The position numbers and the translations under genes were made by a program. The notes beneath the pieces are model-generated. The model was not told the origin of the DNA. It saw only the letters and a list, made by a program, of their open reading frames with translations, and searched no databases. From Nevskia soli DSM 19509 (GTDB lineage Bacteria; Pseudomonadota; Gammaproteobacteria; Nevskiales; Nevskiaceae), in NCBI RefSeq assembly GCF_000711955.1, contig NZ_JONR01000009.1, positions 1 through 64,000 on the forward strand: a stretch of DNA of 64,000 nt. The letters are read 5' to 3'. This document shows, piece after piece, positions 42,515-51,573 of this stretch; position 1 is the first letter of the stretch; every line of letters starts with the position of its first letter.

Positions 42515-43975
42515 ATGAGTCCGTCGATCGTCGAGGCATTCCGCGACAGCGCCCTGCGCCACCCGGCTGCGCCCGCGTTGGTTCACGACGGCCAGCTCAT
42601 CAGCTACCGGCAGTTGCTGGCGCTGCTGCATAGCGCCGCCGCCAGCCTGCACCACCACGGCGTCCATCCCGCCACGGTGACCGGCGTCGTGATGGAACAG
42701 ACGCCCCTGCACTGCGCCGTGCTGCTGGCCCTGCTCCGCCTTGGCGCCCTGGTGGTGCCGCTCGGCCCGGCGCTGCCGCCCGCGGAACGATTGCGGCTGG
42801 CGCGCAAATACGGCGTGCAATTGCTGGTGACCGACAACCAGGCCGAACCAGCCGGCGACATCCCCCTGCTGCGCCTGGCCGGCCTCAGCGCACGCGCCGA
42901 CGAAGCCGAGCCGGATACCGGCTTCCGGCCGACCGCCGCCACCCCGGCGCGCCTGGCGCTGACCTCCGGCACCACCGGTGAACCCAAGGCCATCCTGCAC
43001 ACGCACGGCGAGCTGCTGGAACGTGCCTTGCGCACCACCGCGGGTTGGGACAGCAGCACCCACCTGCTGCCGCCGAGACTGCATCTGACGGTGGCGACCG
43101 CCGCCCTGCTCGGCACCCTGTGCCGCGGCGGCACGGTGGTCTTTCCCCGGGGCAACGAATTCCCCGACCTCATCGCCGCCGTGCGGCAGCAGGCGGTGAC
43201 CCACCTGATCCAGTCGCCCGCCAGCGCCCTGGCCCTCGCCGCGCTGCGGCCTCAGGGCGGGCTGCCCGGCCTGAAGCAGCTGCGTCTGGTCGGCGGCATG
43301 CCTACAGCCGCCCAGCTCGACATCCTTCAGCGCCGCCTGACACTGCAGATCCAGGTCACCTACGCGCTGACCGAACTCGGTGTGGTCGCCATCGCGACGC
43401 CCGAAACCCTCGCACAGGCGCCAGCCAGTACCGGCAGGGTGCAAAGCTGGGTCCGCCTGCAAATCGTCGATGAAACAGGCCAGGTACTGCCGCCCGGCAG
43501 CACCGGGGAAATCCGCGTCATCACCACGCCCATGCCGCACGGCTACTACCGCGACGCAGAGCTCAGCCGGCGGCGCTTCCGCGACGGCTGGTTCCACACC
43601 GGCGATCTCGGCAGCATTGCCGCCGACGGGCTGTTGCGGATCGAAGGCCGCAACGACGACCTGCTCAATATCGGCGGTCACAAGGTGCTGCCAGGGCCCA
43701 TCGAGGAAATCCTGCTGCGGCATCCCGGCGTGAAGCAGGCAGCCCTATTTTCGATCGCGGCGGCGGACGGCAGCGCCCGGCTCGGCGCCGCCCTGGTCCC
43801 GGATCCCAAAAGCGAAGTGGAGGAACTGGCGGCCTGGTGCCGGCAGCACCTGGGCTTTTACGACGAACGCGTATTGCTGCTGCCGGCGCTGCCGCGCAAC
43901 GAACTGGGCAAGGTTCTGCGCGGTGAATTGCGCCGCATGGTCATGGCACGCCGCCCTGTGAAACAGGCGCGCTGA
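42515..43975 (+). CDS. Acyl-CoA synthetase / AMP-dependent ligase
   Basis: 486 residues from ATG 42515. Class I adenylate-forming enzyme: LTSGTTGEPKA (P-loop A3), YALTELG (A5), GWFHTGDLG (A7), EGRNDDLLNIGGHKV (A8) and the catalytic Lys in ELGKVLRG (A10). Activates a carboxylic acid with ATP and CoA. At 486 residues it is slightly short for a fatty-acyl-CoA ligase and lacks the usual N-terminal extension; the substrate is unknown. The upstream in-frame stretch has no similarity. Confidence 0.85.
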   Translation: MSPSIVEAFRDSALRHPAAPALVHDGQLISYRQLLALLHSAAASLHHHGVHPATVTGVVMEQTPLHCAVLLALLRLGALVVPLGPALPPAERLRLARKYGVQLLVTDNQAEPAGDIPLLRLAGLSARADEAEPDTGFRPTAATPARLALTSGTTGEPKAILHTHGELLERALRTTAGWDSSTHLLPPRLHLTVATAALLGTLCRGGTVVFPRGNEFPDLIAAVRQQAVTHLIQSPASALALAALRPQGGLPGLKQLRLVGGMPTAAQLDILQRRLTLQIQVTYALTELGVVAIATPETLAQAPASTGRVQSWVRLQIVDETGQVLPPGSTGEIRVITTPMPHGYYRDAELSRRRFRDGWFHTGDLGSIAADGLLRIEGRNDDLLNIGGHKVLPGPIEEILLRHPGVKQAALFSIAAADGSARLGAALVPDPKSEVEELAAWCRQHLGFYDERVLLLPALPRNELGKVLRGELRRMVMARRPVKQAR

Positions 43976-43987
43976 CCGGATTTTTAC

Positions 43988-44022
43988 CCCTGGGCGGTCA
44001 TGGCGCTGCACGGCGCCCAGGG
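43988..44022 (+). terminator. Long hairpin after the acyl-CoA synthetase gene
   Basis: Perfect 9-bp arms CCCTGGGCG (43988-43996) and CGCCCAGGG (44014-44022) with a 17-base loop, starting 13 bases after the stop codon. No T run follows, so a rho-independent role is uncertain. Confidence 0.4.
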
Positions 44023-44248
44023 CCATGCCTCCCCGATCCCCAACCGTCCACGGCGGCGCGTCCACCCATTTGTCCGGAAATGTCGGAGCCGCGGCCCGAT
44101 CCGCCGTGAAATGTCCCCGGTTCGCCAGGGAAGCGGATATCCTTTTCCCGGCGGCGGCCTGGAGTCCGCCGGACCTGGATGTCCCCGGATTGCCGCGCTC
44201 GCCAAAGTCCGCTGCATCATTTCACCCCTCCCGCCGCCAAGGAACAGC

Positions 44249-45307
44249 TTGAAGGGTTCCCCTGCCGAAAACCTGCGTTTCATCGACCGCATGCGCGGGC
44301 TGCGCAGCCTGGGCGTGGCCTTGGCATTCTTCTGCGTGGCCGGCGTCTTCTACAACAACGGCGCGAACCCGTTGGCCTGGGCCGCTCTGGTTTTCAACGC
44401 CGTGGCATGGCCGCACCTGGCCTGGTACCTGGCCCGGCGCAGCCCCGAGCCGTACGCCGCCGAACGGCGCAACCTGGTGATCGACTCGGCCACCTCCGGC
44501 GTCTGGATCGTGCTGATGCATTTCAACCTGTTGCCCAGCGCCTTGCTGGTCGCGATGCTGTCGATGGACAAGATCTGCGTCGGCGGCTGGCGCTTCCTGG
44601 CGCGCACCGCCACGGCCCAGTTGATCGCCGCGGCGGCCACGCTGGCGCTGTACGGCTTGCGCTTCGAGCCGGCAACCTCGTTGACCCAGATCCTGCTGTG
44701 CCTGCCCTTCCTCATGGCCTATCCCATCGGCGTAGCCACCCTGACCTTCGCCCTGGCGCGCAAGGTACGCCGCCAGAACAAGCAGCTGGAAGAGCTGAAC
44801 CGCATCGACTCCCTCACCGGCCTGCTCAATCGCGGCCACTGGGAAGACGCGCTGCTGGGCGAGTTGAAGCGCCATCAGCGCCTTGGCCGCCCCGCCACCT
44901 TGTTGATGGTCGACATCGACCGCTTCAAGCCGATCAACGACCAGCATGGCCACCCGGTCGGCGACGAGGTCATCCGCGGCGTCGCCGGCCTGATCCAGGG
45001 CTGCGTGCGCGACATCGACACCGCCGGCCGTTACGGCGGCGACGAATTCGGCATCGTCCTCCCCGACGCCGACGTGCAGCAGGCCATGGTCGTCGCCGAA
45101 CGCATCCGCTGCGGGGTGGAAAGCGGCGCGTTCGGAGCGGACGGCCGCCTGCATTCCACCGTCAGCATCGGTCTCGCCGCGGCCGGGGCGGACATGCACG
45201 GCAGCCGCGACTGGATCGCCTCGGCCGACGCCGCCCTGTACCGGGCCAAGATGCTGGGACGCAACCGCGTCGTCGGCGCTGAGCAGCGACTGAAACAGAC
45301 CGGCTGA
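44249..45307 (+). CDS. MASE2-GGDEF diguanylate cyclase
   Basis: 352 residues from TTG 44249, which has an AAGGA ribosome-binding site 5 bases upstream; the frame is open back to 44000, but those codons lack domain similarity. The N-terminal MASE2 membrane domain (about 14-190; MRGLRSLGVALAFFCVAG) is followed by a GGDEF domain (about 200-345) with the active site GRYGGDEFGI and an upstream RDID at the spacing of an allosteric I-site. It makes c-di-GMP and should be product-inhibited. Similar in plan to DgcC/AdrA, a cellulose and biofilm regulator. Confidence 0.86.
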   Translation: MKGSPAENLRFIDRMRGLRSLGVALAFFCVAGVFYNNGANPLAWAALVFNAVAWPHLAWYLARRSPEPYAAERRNLVIDSATSGVWIVLMHFNLLPSALLVAMLSMDKICVGGWRFLARTATAQLIAAAATLALYGLRFEPATSLTQILLCLPFLMAYPIGVATLTFALARKVRRQNKQLEELNRIDSLTGLLNRGHWEDALLGELKRHQRLGRPATLLMVDIDRFKPINDQHGHPVGDEVIRGVAGLIQGCVRDIDTAGRYGGDEFGIVLPDADVQQAMVVAERIRCGVESGAFGADGRLHSTVSIGLAAAGADMHGSRDWIASADAALYRAKMLGRNRVVGAEQRLKQTG

Positions 45308-45314
45308 GCAACAG

Positions 45315-46031
45315 CTAGACGCCGCCCTCGTACTCGGCCAGCGCCACCGCCCTCTGGCCGCCGCGCACCAGCGGCAGGATCAGGTAACGGTGCATGAAGA
45401 ACCAGGCCACCCCCAGCGCCGCTCCCGCCGCCACGTCGAGTACCACGTGCTGCTTGGTGCTCAAGGTCGAGTAGACAATGCCCAGGCACCAGATGTAGTT
45501 GACGGCAAGCGCCCAAGCCGGGCTGCGCATCTGCCGCAGCCCGATGTGCGCCCAGATCCCCGAAAATATCGCGAAGGCCACATGCAACGATGGACAGGCA
45601 TTGCCGGAATCGTCCACCGCCTTGAGGAAGCCGAAGCTGGGATACTGCGTCCAGTCGAGATCGGGCGGCGGCGTCGCCGTAGGCCAGAAATAGAACACCG
45701 CACAACCGCTCACGGCGAGGCCCAGGGCGCCCCAGAAATAGGCCAGCAACTCCTCCCGGCGCACCATCCAGCTGGGCGCCAGAGAGACGTAAACCCACAG
45801 GGAGAAATACATTGCCAAAGTCAGCGGATGAAAGCCGATGCCGCGATCCAGCGCGGTCACCGGCATCCGCGTCACCGGATAGGCCGGAAAATTCAGCAAG
45901 AGAAAATACGCGACGAAGAAGACCGTCATGAAGCCGGTCAGCGCCACGCCTTTGTGCACCCAATAAGTGCCGAGCCGGGGCAGCAACTGCCGGTACCAGA
46001 CCAAATCCCGGATGCTCACCTCGTCGCGCAT
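45315..46031 (-). CDS. PAP2-family membrane phosphatase
   Basis: 238 residues from ATG 46031 with about five transmembrane helices. PAP2 active-site motifs: C2 as ACPSLHVAFA (about 142-151), C3 as STKQHVVLDVAAGAALG (about 185-201). The C1 KX6RP motif is not clear, as in the PAP2_3/inositol-phosphorylceramide-synthase-like branch. Probably dephosphorylates a lipid phosphate or exchanges head groups. It converges on the GGDEF gene with an 8-base gap. Confidence 0.82.
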   Translation of the reverse strand: MRDEVSIRDLVWYRQLLPRLGTYWVHKGVALTGFMTVFFVAYFLLLNFPAYPVTRMPVTALDRGIGFHPLTLAMYFSLWVYVSLAPSWMVRREELLAYFWGALGLAVSGCAVFYFWPTATPPPDLDWTQYPSFGFLKAVDDSGNACPSLHVAFAIFSGIWAHIGLRQMRSPAWALAVNYIWCLGIVYSTLSTKQHVVLDVAAGAALGVAWFFMHRYLILPLVRGGQRAVALAEYEGGV

Positions 46032-46136
46032 GATTTCCCTGGGGCCGCCATCGTGGCGCGCCCTATGATACCGCCAAGCCCGCGCCGTGCCGCCGCGCTG
46101 AACAGCCATCGCCGGACGGTGTAAGCTCCTGCCCCC

Positions 46137-46676
46137 ATGGCACTCAGCGCAACCATCCACAACTTCACCGTCCAGCTGGCGGACATCGACCGCGCGGTCT
46201 ACCAGGACCTGGAACTGCGCCTGGCGCGGCACCCGTCCGAGACCGCCGAGTTCATGCTGACCCGGCTGCTCGCCTATTGCCTGGAGTACCAGGAAGGCAT
46301 TGCCTTCACCGAGGGCGTCGCCGCCGTCGACGAGCCGGCCGTGCTGGTGCGCGATCTCACCGGCCGCATCACCGCCTGGATCGAAGTCGGCGCGCCGGAC
46401 GCCGAACGCCTGCATCGCGGCAGCAAGCACGCCGGACGCGCCGCCATCTATACCCACCGCGATCCCGCCAACCTGCTGGCCCAGCTCGCCGGCAAGAAAA
46501 TCCATCGCGCCGAAACCATCCCGCTCTACACCTTCGGCCGCGGCTTCGCCGAAGACGCCGCCAAGGCCATCGAGCGCCGGAATACCGTCTCGCTGTCCGT
46601 TACCGAACGCCAGCTCTACCTCGACATCAACGGCAAAAGCTTCAGCGCCGTCATCGAGCAACATAGCCTGGTCTGA
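46137..46676 (+). CDS. yaeQ: YaeQ-family protein
   Basis: 179 residues, the usual YaeQ length. MALSATIHNFTVQLADIDR at the N-terminus, then RHPSETAEFMLTRLLAY and the conserved ITAWIEVGAPDAERLHRGSK segment. Member of the PD-(D/E)XK nuclease-like fold; genetically linked to transcription elongation and RfaH suppression in enterobacteria, with the biochemical role unclear. Single gene, divergent from the PAP2 gene. Confidence 0.9.
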   Translation: MALSATIHNFTVQLADIDRAVYQDLELRLARHPSETAEFMLTRLLAYCLEYQEGIAFTEGVAAVDEPAVLVRDLTGRITAWIEVGAPDAERLHRGSKHAGRAAIYTHRDPANLLAQLAGKKIHRAETIPLYTFGRGFAEDAAKAIERRNTVSLSVTERQLYLDINGKSFSAVIEQHSLV

Positions 46677-46725
46677 TTCCGCCTGCGCGGAACTACGTCT
46701 GCGCAACACGAGCAACACAAAATGA

Positions 46726-46758
46726 CGTCATACCGGCGCAAGCCGGTATCCAGGGTTC
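46726..46758. repeat. REP-like palindrome, copy 1
   Basis: GTCATACCGGCGCAAGCCGG followed by TATCCAGGGTTCC: arms ATACCGGC / GCCGGTAT around GCAA. Same design as the widespread GTCATTCCCGC...GGGAATCCAG elements. A related copy is at 50081-50108. Confidence 0.65.
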
Positions 46759-46832
46759 CGCAGCGCGGACTTCCCAATGCCGGAATCCTTGGCGCGACAC
46801 GACACCACTCCGGCAACCCCGACAAAAAAAGC

Positions 46833-46878
46833 TTGACCTTGACCCTCTCGCCAGCCTAAATTAACCGATCGTTCAATA
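46833..46878 (+). promoter_or_regulatory. Desaturase promoter with overlapping operator
   Basis: TTGACC (46833-46838) and TAAATT (46857-46862) are 18 bases apart, a plausible sigma-70 promoter. The 16-base near-palindrome TTAACCGATCGTTCAA (46861-46876, six of eight positions pair) covers the end of the -10 and the start site. This is the usual place and shape for a TetR/FabR-like repressor of fatty-acid desaturation; the regulator is not in the window next to it. Confidence 0.55.
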
Positions 46879-46893
46879 CATCCAGGCCACACC

Positions 46894-47784
46894 ATGTCCG
46901 TAGCCGTGCCCGCCGCCAAGCGCCCGCGCATCCCGCAGGAACCGGTGTACCAGACCCCGCCGATCGCGTGGCCGACCCTGCTGCTCTTCGTCCTGGCGCT
47001 GGCCCTGTGGCTCGGCGCCCTCGCCGCCGTGCTGCACGGCCTGATCCCGCCGCTGGCGGCGATCCTGCTGCAGACCGTGGCCGCCTTCATGCAGTTCACC
47101 GTCCTGCACGACGGCGTGCACCGCTCCCTGCTGCGCGGCTACCCGCGCCTCAACGAAATTCTGACCAGCATCGCCGGCAGCTTCCTCGGCCTGGTCGGTG
47201 TCGGCGCCGCATTCCGCTACGCCCACTTCAAGCATCACCGCGTGACCAACGAGGCCGACGATCCCGACCAGTGGAGCGGCCGCGGCCCGCTGCACTGCGC
47301 CACCGCCGACCTGTACTACGGCGTCGTGATCCTGCGCGACTGGAAAACCATACCGGTGAAAGACCGGCGGCAGATGATCGCCGGCGTCCTCCTGCTGATC
47401 GGCGTCTTCGCCGCTTGCGTGGCGCTCGGCCACGGCTGGGACGCGGTGCTGTACTGGCTGCTGCCGGCGCGCCTAGCCATCCTCTGGCTGGCCTTCGCCT
47501 TCAATTACCTGCCGCACCATCCGCACCAGGTCGAGCAGCGCCACAACCCCTACGCCGCCACCAACGTGCGCCGCGGCGGCGAGCCGCTGATGAAATGGCT
47601 GTTCCTGTATCAGAACTACCATCTGATCCATCACCTGTTCCCCAGCGTGCCGTTCTACCGCTATCAGAAGATCTGGCGGCGCAACAGCGCCGACTTCATT
47701 CGCCTGGGTGCCAACGTCGTGCCTTGGTATGGCCTGCATCCGGAACCGGCCGAAGCAGCCGACGCGATGGCGGAAACGCCGTAG
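46894..47784 (+). CDS. Fatty-acid desaturase-family membrane enzyme
   Basis: 296 residues, di-iron membrane family. Three His boxes are visible: HDGVH (about 70), HFKHHRVTN (about 110) and YHLIHHLFP (about 242), with hydrophobic helices before and between them. The layout fits acyl desaturases or beta-carotene hydroxylase-like enzymes; a lipid desaturase is most likely because a TetR/FabR-like operator overlaps its promoter. RQMIAGVLLLIGVFAACV is one of the internal membrane helices. Single gene. Confidence 0.85.
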   Translation: MSVAVPAAKRPRIPQEPVYQTPPIAWPTLLLFVLALALWLGALAAVLHGLIPPLAAILLQTVAAFMQFTVLHDGVHRSLLRGYPRLNEILTSIAGSFLGLVGVGAAFRYAHFKHHRVTNEADDPDQWSGRGPLHCATADLYYGVVILRDWKTIPVKDRRQMIAGVLLLIGVFAACVALGHGWDAVLYWLLPARLAILWLAFAFNYLPHHPHQVEQRHNPYAATNVRRGGEPLMKWLFLYQNYHLIHHLFPSVPFYRYQKIWRRNSADFIRLGANVVPWYGLHPEPAEAADAMAETP

Positions 47785-47834
47785 CGGCAACGAGGAACAA
47801 ACCGGCGCACCCTTGCCGGGAGCGGCGCGACACC

Positions 47835-48845
47835 CTAGGTTTTTCCACCGCCCTCCACCCGCGCTGTACGGGAATCCGCCGCTGGCAGACCGTTGCCCCT
47901 GGCACCGGACGGCGCCAGCGCGCTCAGCCGGGCGTAGTACTGGCGCACGCCATCGACGAAGGCCACCGCCTCGCCGCCCCGGGCGGGACCGTACTTGGTG
48001 GTCTTCTGCCAGTCCGCATCGCTGAGCAGGGGCAAGGCCGCGCGTACATCGGTCCAGCGGTCCGGATCGCCGCCGCGGTTGATCACCACATCCCGCGCAT
48101 CCATCAGGTGTCCAATGCCCTGGTTGTAGGCGGCGAGCGCCATGGCGGTGCGGTCCGGCTCACGGATCTGCGGCGGCAACTGCCCGTACAAGCCTTGCAG
48201 GAAACGGCCGGCGCCGAGAATGCTCTGCGGCCCATCTTCGCGATCCACGCCCAGATCCTGCGCCGTATCCGTGGTCAGCATCATCAGGCCGCGTACCCCG
48301 GTAGGACTTTCCGCTGCGGGATTCCAGCGTGATTCCTGGTAGCCCACGGCGGCGAGCAGGCGCCAGTCCAGGCCGTTGCGCCGCGCTGCCTCCTCGAAAT
48401 TGCCGCGATACTGCGGCAGCACCGCGTCGACATCGTCGCTGAAATTGCCCGTACCGAAATAGTGCGATACGACATGACGCGTGGCGACAGCCGGCGTGGC
48501 GACATCATGCCTGGCCACGGATGCGACAGCCGCCGCCGGCTTCCGCGCCGGCGCACGCGCAGTGAGCGCGGGCTTAGCGCCGACCGGCAATGCCCATTGC
48601 CGCAACCGCCCCATCAGGCCGCGGCACCCTTCGCAAACCAACCGATGTCCGTCGGTGAACACCAGCGCAAATGGATCACGCACCCCGGGCTTGCCCTGCG
48701 CTGCCGACTGCTCCGGCAGCCAGGGCAGCAGCAGTCCCGCCCAAAGCGGCAGCGTGGCCAGCAGGCATAGCCCTACGGACGGCAGGCGCCACCCGGACGG
48801 CGCGGGCAAAACCCCCGGCTCGCGGAAAATCTCCTGTGCATGCAT
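47835..48845 (-). CDS. Lytic transglycosylase, SLT domain
   Basis: 336 residues from ATG 48845 (MHAQEIFR); 18 further upstream codons are possible. One hydrophobic helix (about 20-42), a spacer with two Cys (VCEGCRG), then the SLT domain: AVGYQESRWNPAAESPTGVRG with the catalytic Glu, GLMMLTTDTAQDLGV and ALAAYNQGIGHLMDAR. It resembles the catalytic part of MltF but lacks the MltF solute-binding domain. Cleaves peptidoglycan strands. It converges on the desaturase gene. Confidence 0.84.
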   Translation of the reverse strand: MHAQEIFREPGVLPAPSGWRLPSVGLCLLATLPLWAGLLLPWLPEQSAAQGKPGVRDPFALVFTDGHRLVCEGCRGLMGRLRQWALPVGAKPALTARAPARKPAAAVASVARHDVATPAVATRHVVSHYFGTGNFSDDVDAVLPQYRGNFEEAARRNGLDWRLLAAVGYQESRWNPAAESPTGVRGLMMLTTDTAQDLGVDREDGPQSILGAGRFLQGLYGQLPPQIREPDRTAMALAAYNQGIGHLMDARDVVINRGGDPDRWTDVRAALPLLSDADWQKTTKYGPARGGEAVAFVDGVRQYYARLSALAPSGARGNGLPAADSRTARVEGGGKT

Positions 48846-49094
48846 GCGCCCGTGCCTCCACTGCTCCCGAACCCACATCCCGGAAAATCCCGCGGACAAA
48901 AAAAATCCACGCGGCCGGCTGGATGCCGACGGCGTGGACGCCTGTGTCCGGAAGAGCGATCGTCTCCGACCCGCTCAACTCCCAATATATGCAGCAATGA
49001 ATATGCCACTTTAAAAGCCGGTGGCTCGCCATCCGTCATACCGAGCACAGTGAAGAATCTGGCCTGCAACCCGACGATTCCGCCGGCTGCGCCG

Positions 49095-49964
49095 CTAATC
49101 CGCGGTCACCCGCCCCACGAAATCCGTGACATGCCCCATCAACTCCGCATGCCCCGGCAACCGCGCCGACATCAGCGCGATGATCTTGATATGGCTCATC
49201 GACGGATACGTCACCCGCTCCGCCTTGCCGCCGCTGGCCTGGATACGGTCGTAGAGATTATTGGTGTTCTTCACATACACCACGTCGTCGTTGTCCCCCG
49301 CCATCAGCAACAGCGGCGGCCCGTGTCCATCGACATGATTGATCGGCTGCGTCTGCGGCCACTGCTCGCGCGGCCCGAAGATCGTCTGCAGCACCGGATC
49401 GGTCAGGGGCAGGAAATCATAGGGCCCCGCCAGCCCCACCATGCCGCGCAGCCAGGCCCGATCCCCACCCGCCGCCTTGAGATAGTCCGGGTCCAGCGCC
49501 AGCATCGCCGCGTTGTAGGCGCCGGCCGAATGCCCCATCACCACCAGCTTCGCCGGACTGCCGCCGTAGGCCGCCGCGTTGTCGTGCGCCCACTTCACCG
49601 CCTGCGCGCAGTCGGCCAGGAAATCGGGATACTTCACCTGCGGATACAGCCGGTAATCCGGGATCACCGCCACGTAGCCCGCCGCCGCCAGCGCCTGCCC
49701 CGCGAACTTGTAGGATGCCCGATTACGCGAATCGCCGGCCTGCCAGCTGCCGCCGTAGAAGAACACCACCACCGGCGCATTCACCACCCCATCCGGTGCA
49801 TACACATCCAGCTGCAAACCATGGTCGCCGAAGGCCACGCCGCTCGTCTGCGTATAACCGCGGTCCGAAGTGACCGCATTGATGAACTGCGCCCCCGAAC
49901 AGCCGCCGAGCACGAACAACACGGCGATCAGGGCCAGGACAAAACCATGCTTCATCTGGGACAT
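49095..49964 (-). CDS. Alpha/beta hydrolase lipoprotein (carboxylesterase-like)
   Basis: 289 residues from ATG 49964. Lipoprotein signal with lipobox VLGGCSG. Esterase/BD-FAE-like fold: VFFYGGSWQAGD (oxyanion), VIPDYRLYPQVKYP, GHSAG (nucleophile Ser), DNDDVVY and a C-terminal His in MSHIKI. The same plan is found in kynurenine formamidase- and acetylxylan-esterase-like enzymes. Faces the periplasm or outer-membrane inner leaflet. In-frame codons further upstream come from the REP-like repeat. Confidence 0.84.
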   Translation of the reverse strand: MSQMKHGFVLALIAVLFVLGGCSGAQFINAVTSDRGYTQTSGVAFGDHGLQLDVYAPDGVVNAPVVVFFYGGSWQAGDSRNRASYKFAGQALAAAGYVAVIPDYRLYPQVKYPDFLADCAQAVKWAHDNAAAYGGSPAKLVVMGHSAGAYNAAMLALDPDYLKAAGGDRAWLRGMVGLAGPYDFLPLTDPVLQTIFGPREQWPQTQPINHVDGHGPPLLLMAGDNDDVVYVKNTNNLYDRIQASGGKAERVTYPSMSHIKIIALMSARLPGHAELMGHVTDFVGRVTAD

Positions 49965-50080
49965 CGTCGACCCTGGATCCTGTGAATGGAGGCATCGTAC
50001 CGCCTGGCTTCCTTTACGGCCGGGAGCCGTATACAGATGCCCTGCATCCCTCACAAGTTCCAGACACGCCACGCCCCCGT

Positions 50081-50108
50081 CGTCGTCCCCGCGAAGGCGG
50101 GGATCCAG
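50081..50108. repeat. REP-like palindrome, copy 2
   Basis: CGTCGTCCCCGCGAAGGCGG followed by GGATCCAG: arms CCCCGC / GCGGGG around GAAG. Belongs to the same family as the element at 46726-46758 (GTC...pair...ATCCAG). It directly precedes the remnant gene at 50138-50247. Confidence 0.65.
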
Positions 50109-50137
50109 TTCCACTCAACTTCGTTGTGCGATGAACT

Positions 50138-50247
50138 GGGGGCGGCAAGCCGTTCAAGCTCGACGTACGCTTCACGATATCCTGGTGCGCCGCAACGGCG
50201 AGTGGAAAGCGGTGGCGGGGCACGTCACCAGGATTTACAACAAATAG
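50138..50247 (+). pseudogene. 3' remnant of a SnoaL/DUF4440-like gene
   Basis: The last frame before the TAG at 50245-50247 encodes DILVRRNGEWKAVAGHVTRI, which looks like the C-terminal strands of an NTF2-like (SnoaL/DUF4440) protein. The preceding bases (50141-50175) encode GGKPFKLDVRFT in another frame; a one-base loss near 50174-50176 would explain the break. Upstream, the coding match stops at the REP-like repeat (50081-50108). The gene therefore seems truncated by a repeat and frameshifted. The family assignment is by eye. Confidence 0.5.
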
Positions 50248-50303
50248 CCGTCCACATCAGGAATGCACCGGCCGTTGCGGCGCGGTGCATGCCTGGCCTG
50301 TCT

Positions 50304-51359
50304 TCAGCCGCGGGAAGCGAGCGAGTCCGTGAGCTGCTTCTGCCGATAGCCGCCCTGGAAGGCGAACATCCAGCCCGGGTATTCCGGTGGCAGCGCGCTG
50401 ACCGCGTCGAGCGCGGCAAGCTCCGCTTCGCTCAGTACGATCGCCGTCGCGGCGATATTGTCCTCCAGCTGCTCCAGCCGCTTGGCGCCGATGATGACGC
50501 TGGTGACGGCCTGCTGGTGCAGCAGCCAGGCCAGCGCGATCTGCGCCACCGACACGTCCCTTGCCTGCGCGATCTTGCGCATGGCGTCGATGCAGTCGTA
50601 ACCGCGTTCGAGGTCGACCGGCGGGAAATCAAAGGTAGTGCGGCGGCTGCCTGCCTCGGGCTGCGCATCGCGGCCGTACTTGCCGCTGAGCAGGCCACCC
50701 GCCAGCGGACTCCACACCAGCAGGCCCACACCCTCGCTGCGCAAGGCCGGGATCAGCTCGCGCTCGAGATCGCGGCCGGCGATGGTGTAATAAGCCTGCA
50801 GCGACTCGAAACGCGCCAGTCCGAAGCGCGCGGAGATGCCCAGCGCCTTCATGATCTGCCAGGCCGCCCAGTTCGACACGCCGATATAACGCACATGACC
50901 GCGCTGCACCAGGTTGTCGAGCGCGCGCAGCGTCTCCTCCAGCGGCGTGGCCGGGTCGAAGCCGTGCACCTGGTACAGGTCGATATGGTCGAGCTGCAGG
51001 CGCTTGAGGCTCGCCTTCACCCCGTCCTCGATATGGAAGCGCGACAGCCCGCGCGAGTTGATGTCCTTGGCGCCGGTCTCGCCGAACACCTTGGTCGCCA
51101 CCACCACCTTCTCGCGCGGCACCTTGAGGTTGCGCAGGGCCTGCCCGGTGATGACCTCCGAACGCCCTTCGGAATAGACGTCGGCCGTGTCGATGAAATT
51201 GATGCCCGCGTCGAGCGAGCGGCCGACCAGTGCGTCGGCCTCATCCTGCTGCAGCTTGCCGATCTGGCTCCAGACCTGGCCGTCGCCGCCGAAGGTCATG
51301 GTGCCGAGGCACAATTCCGAAACGAACAGGCCGGTGCTGCCGAATTTCCTGTAACGCAT
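50304..51359 (-). CDS. Aldo/keto reductase
   Basis: 351 residues from ATG 51359 (MRYRKFGSTG). Catalytic tetrad: Asp in FIDTADVYSEG (with Tyr), Lys in VVVATKVFG and His in YQVHGFD. NADPH site: SPLAGGLLSGKYG and the late GAKRLEQLEDN. Like YajO/Tas-type bacterial AKRs; reduces an aldehyde or ketone, substrate unknown. It follows the YCF48 gene by 214 bases on the same strand and may be a separate unit. A longer upstream frame was rejected. Confidence 0.88.
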   Translation of the reverse strand: MRYRKFGSTGLFVSELCLGTMTFGGDGQVWSQIGKLQQDEADALVGRSLDAGINFIDTADVYSEGRSEVITGQALRNLKVPREKVVVATKVFGETGAKDINSRGLSRFHIEDGVKASLKRLQLDHIDLYQVHGFDPATPLEETLRALDNLVQRGHVRYIGVSNWAAWQIMKALGISARFGLARFESLQAYYTIAGRDLERELIPALRSEGVGLLVWSPLAGGLLSGKYGRDAQPEAGSRRTTFDFPPVDLERGYDCIDAMRKIAQARDVSVAQIALAWLLHQQAVTSVIIGAKRLEQLEDNIAATAIVLSEAELAALDAVSALPPEYPGWMFAFQGGYRQKQLTDSLASRG

Positions 51360-51573
51360 GCGTGGACTCCTGGATTGCGTGGGGGAATGCCGGTTCGCCG
51401 GTACCTGCTGAAGTGCAACTGGGGTGAGGCAGGAAGGAATCACGGCCCGCCGCATTATGGGCCGCGGCCGCCGGGCACGGGCACCCGATCCTCGCGGACT
51501 CTTGCCTAAGCCTGCAAAATCATGGGCCGGCCTCCCACCCTCGCACCCGCCTGGCGTAAACCGGTCGGGTCCC

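Noticed and set aside
43976..44248. Possible c-di-GMP riboswitch in the leader of the GGDEF gene
   Set aside because: No conserved GEMM core sequence was found; only a 9-bp hairpin and short ATGTCCCCGG repeats are present.
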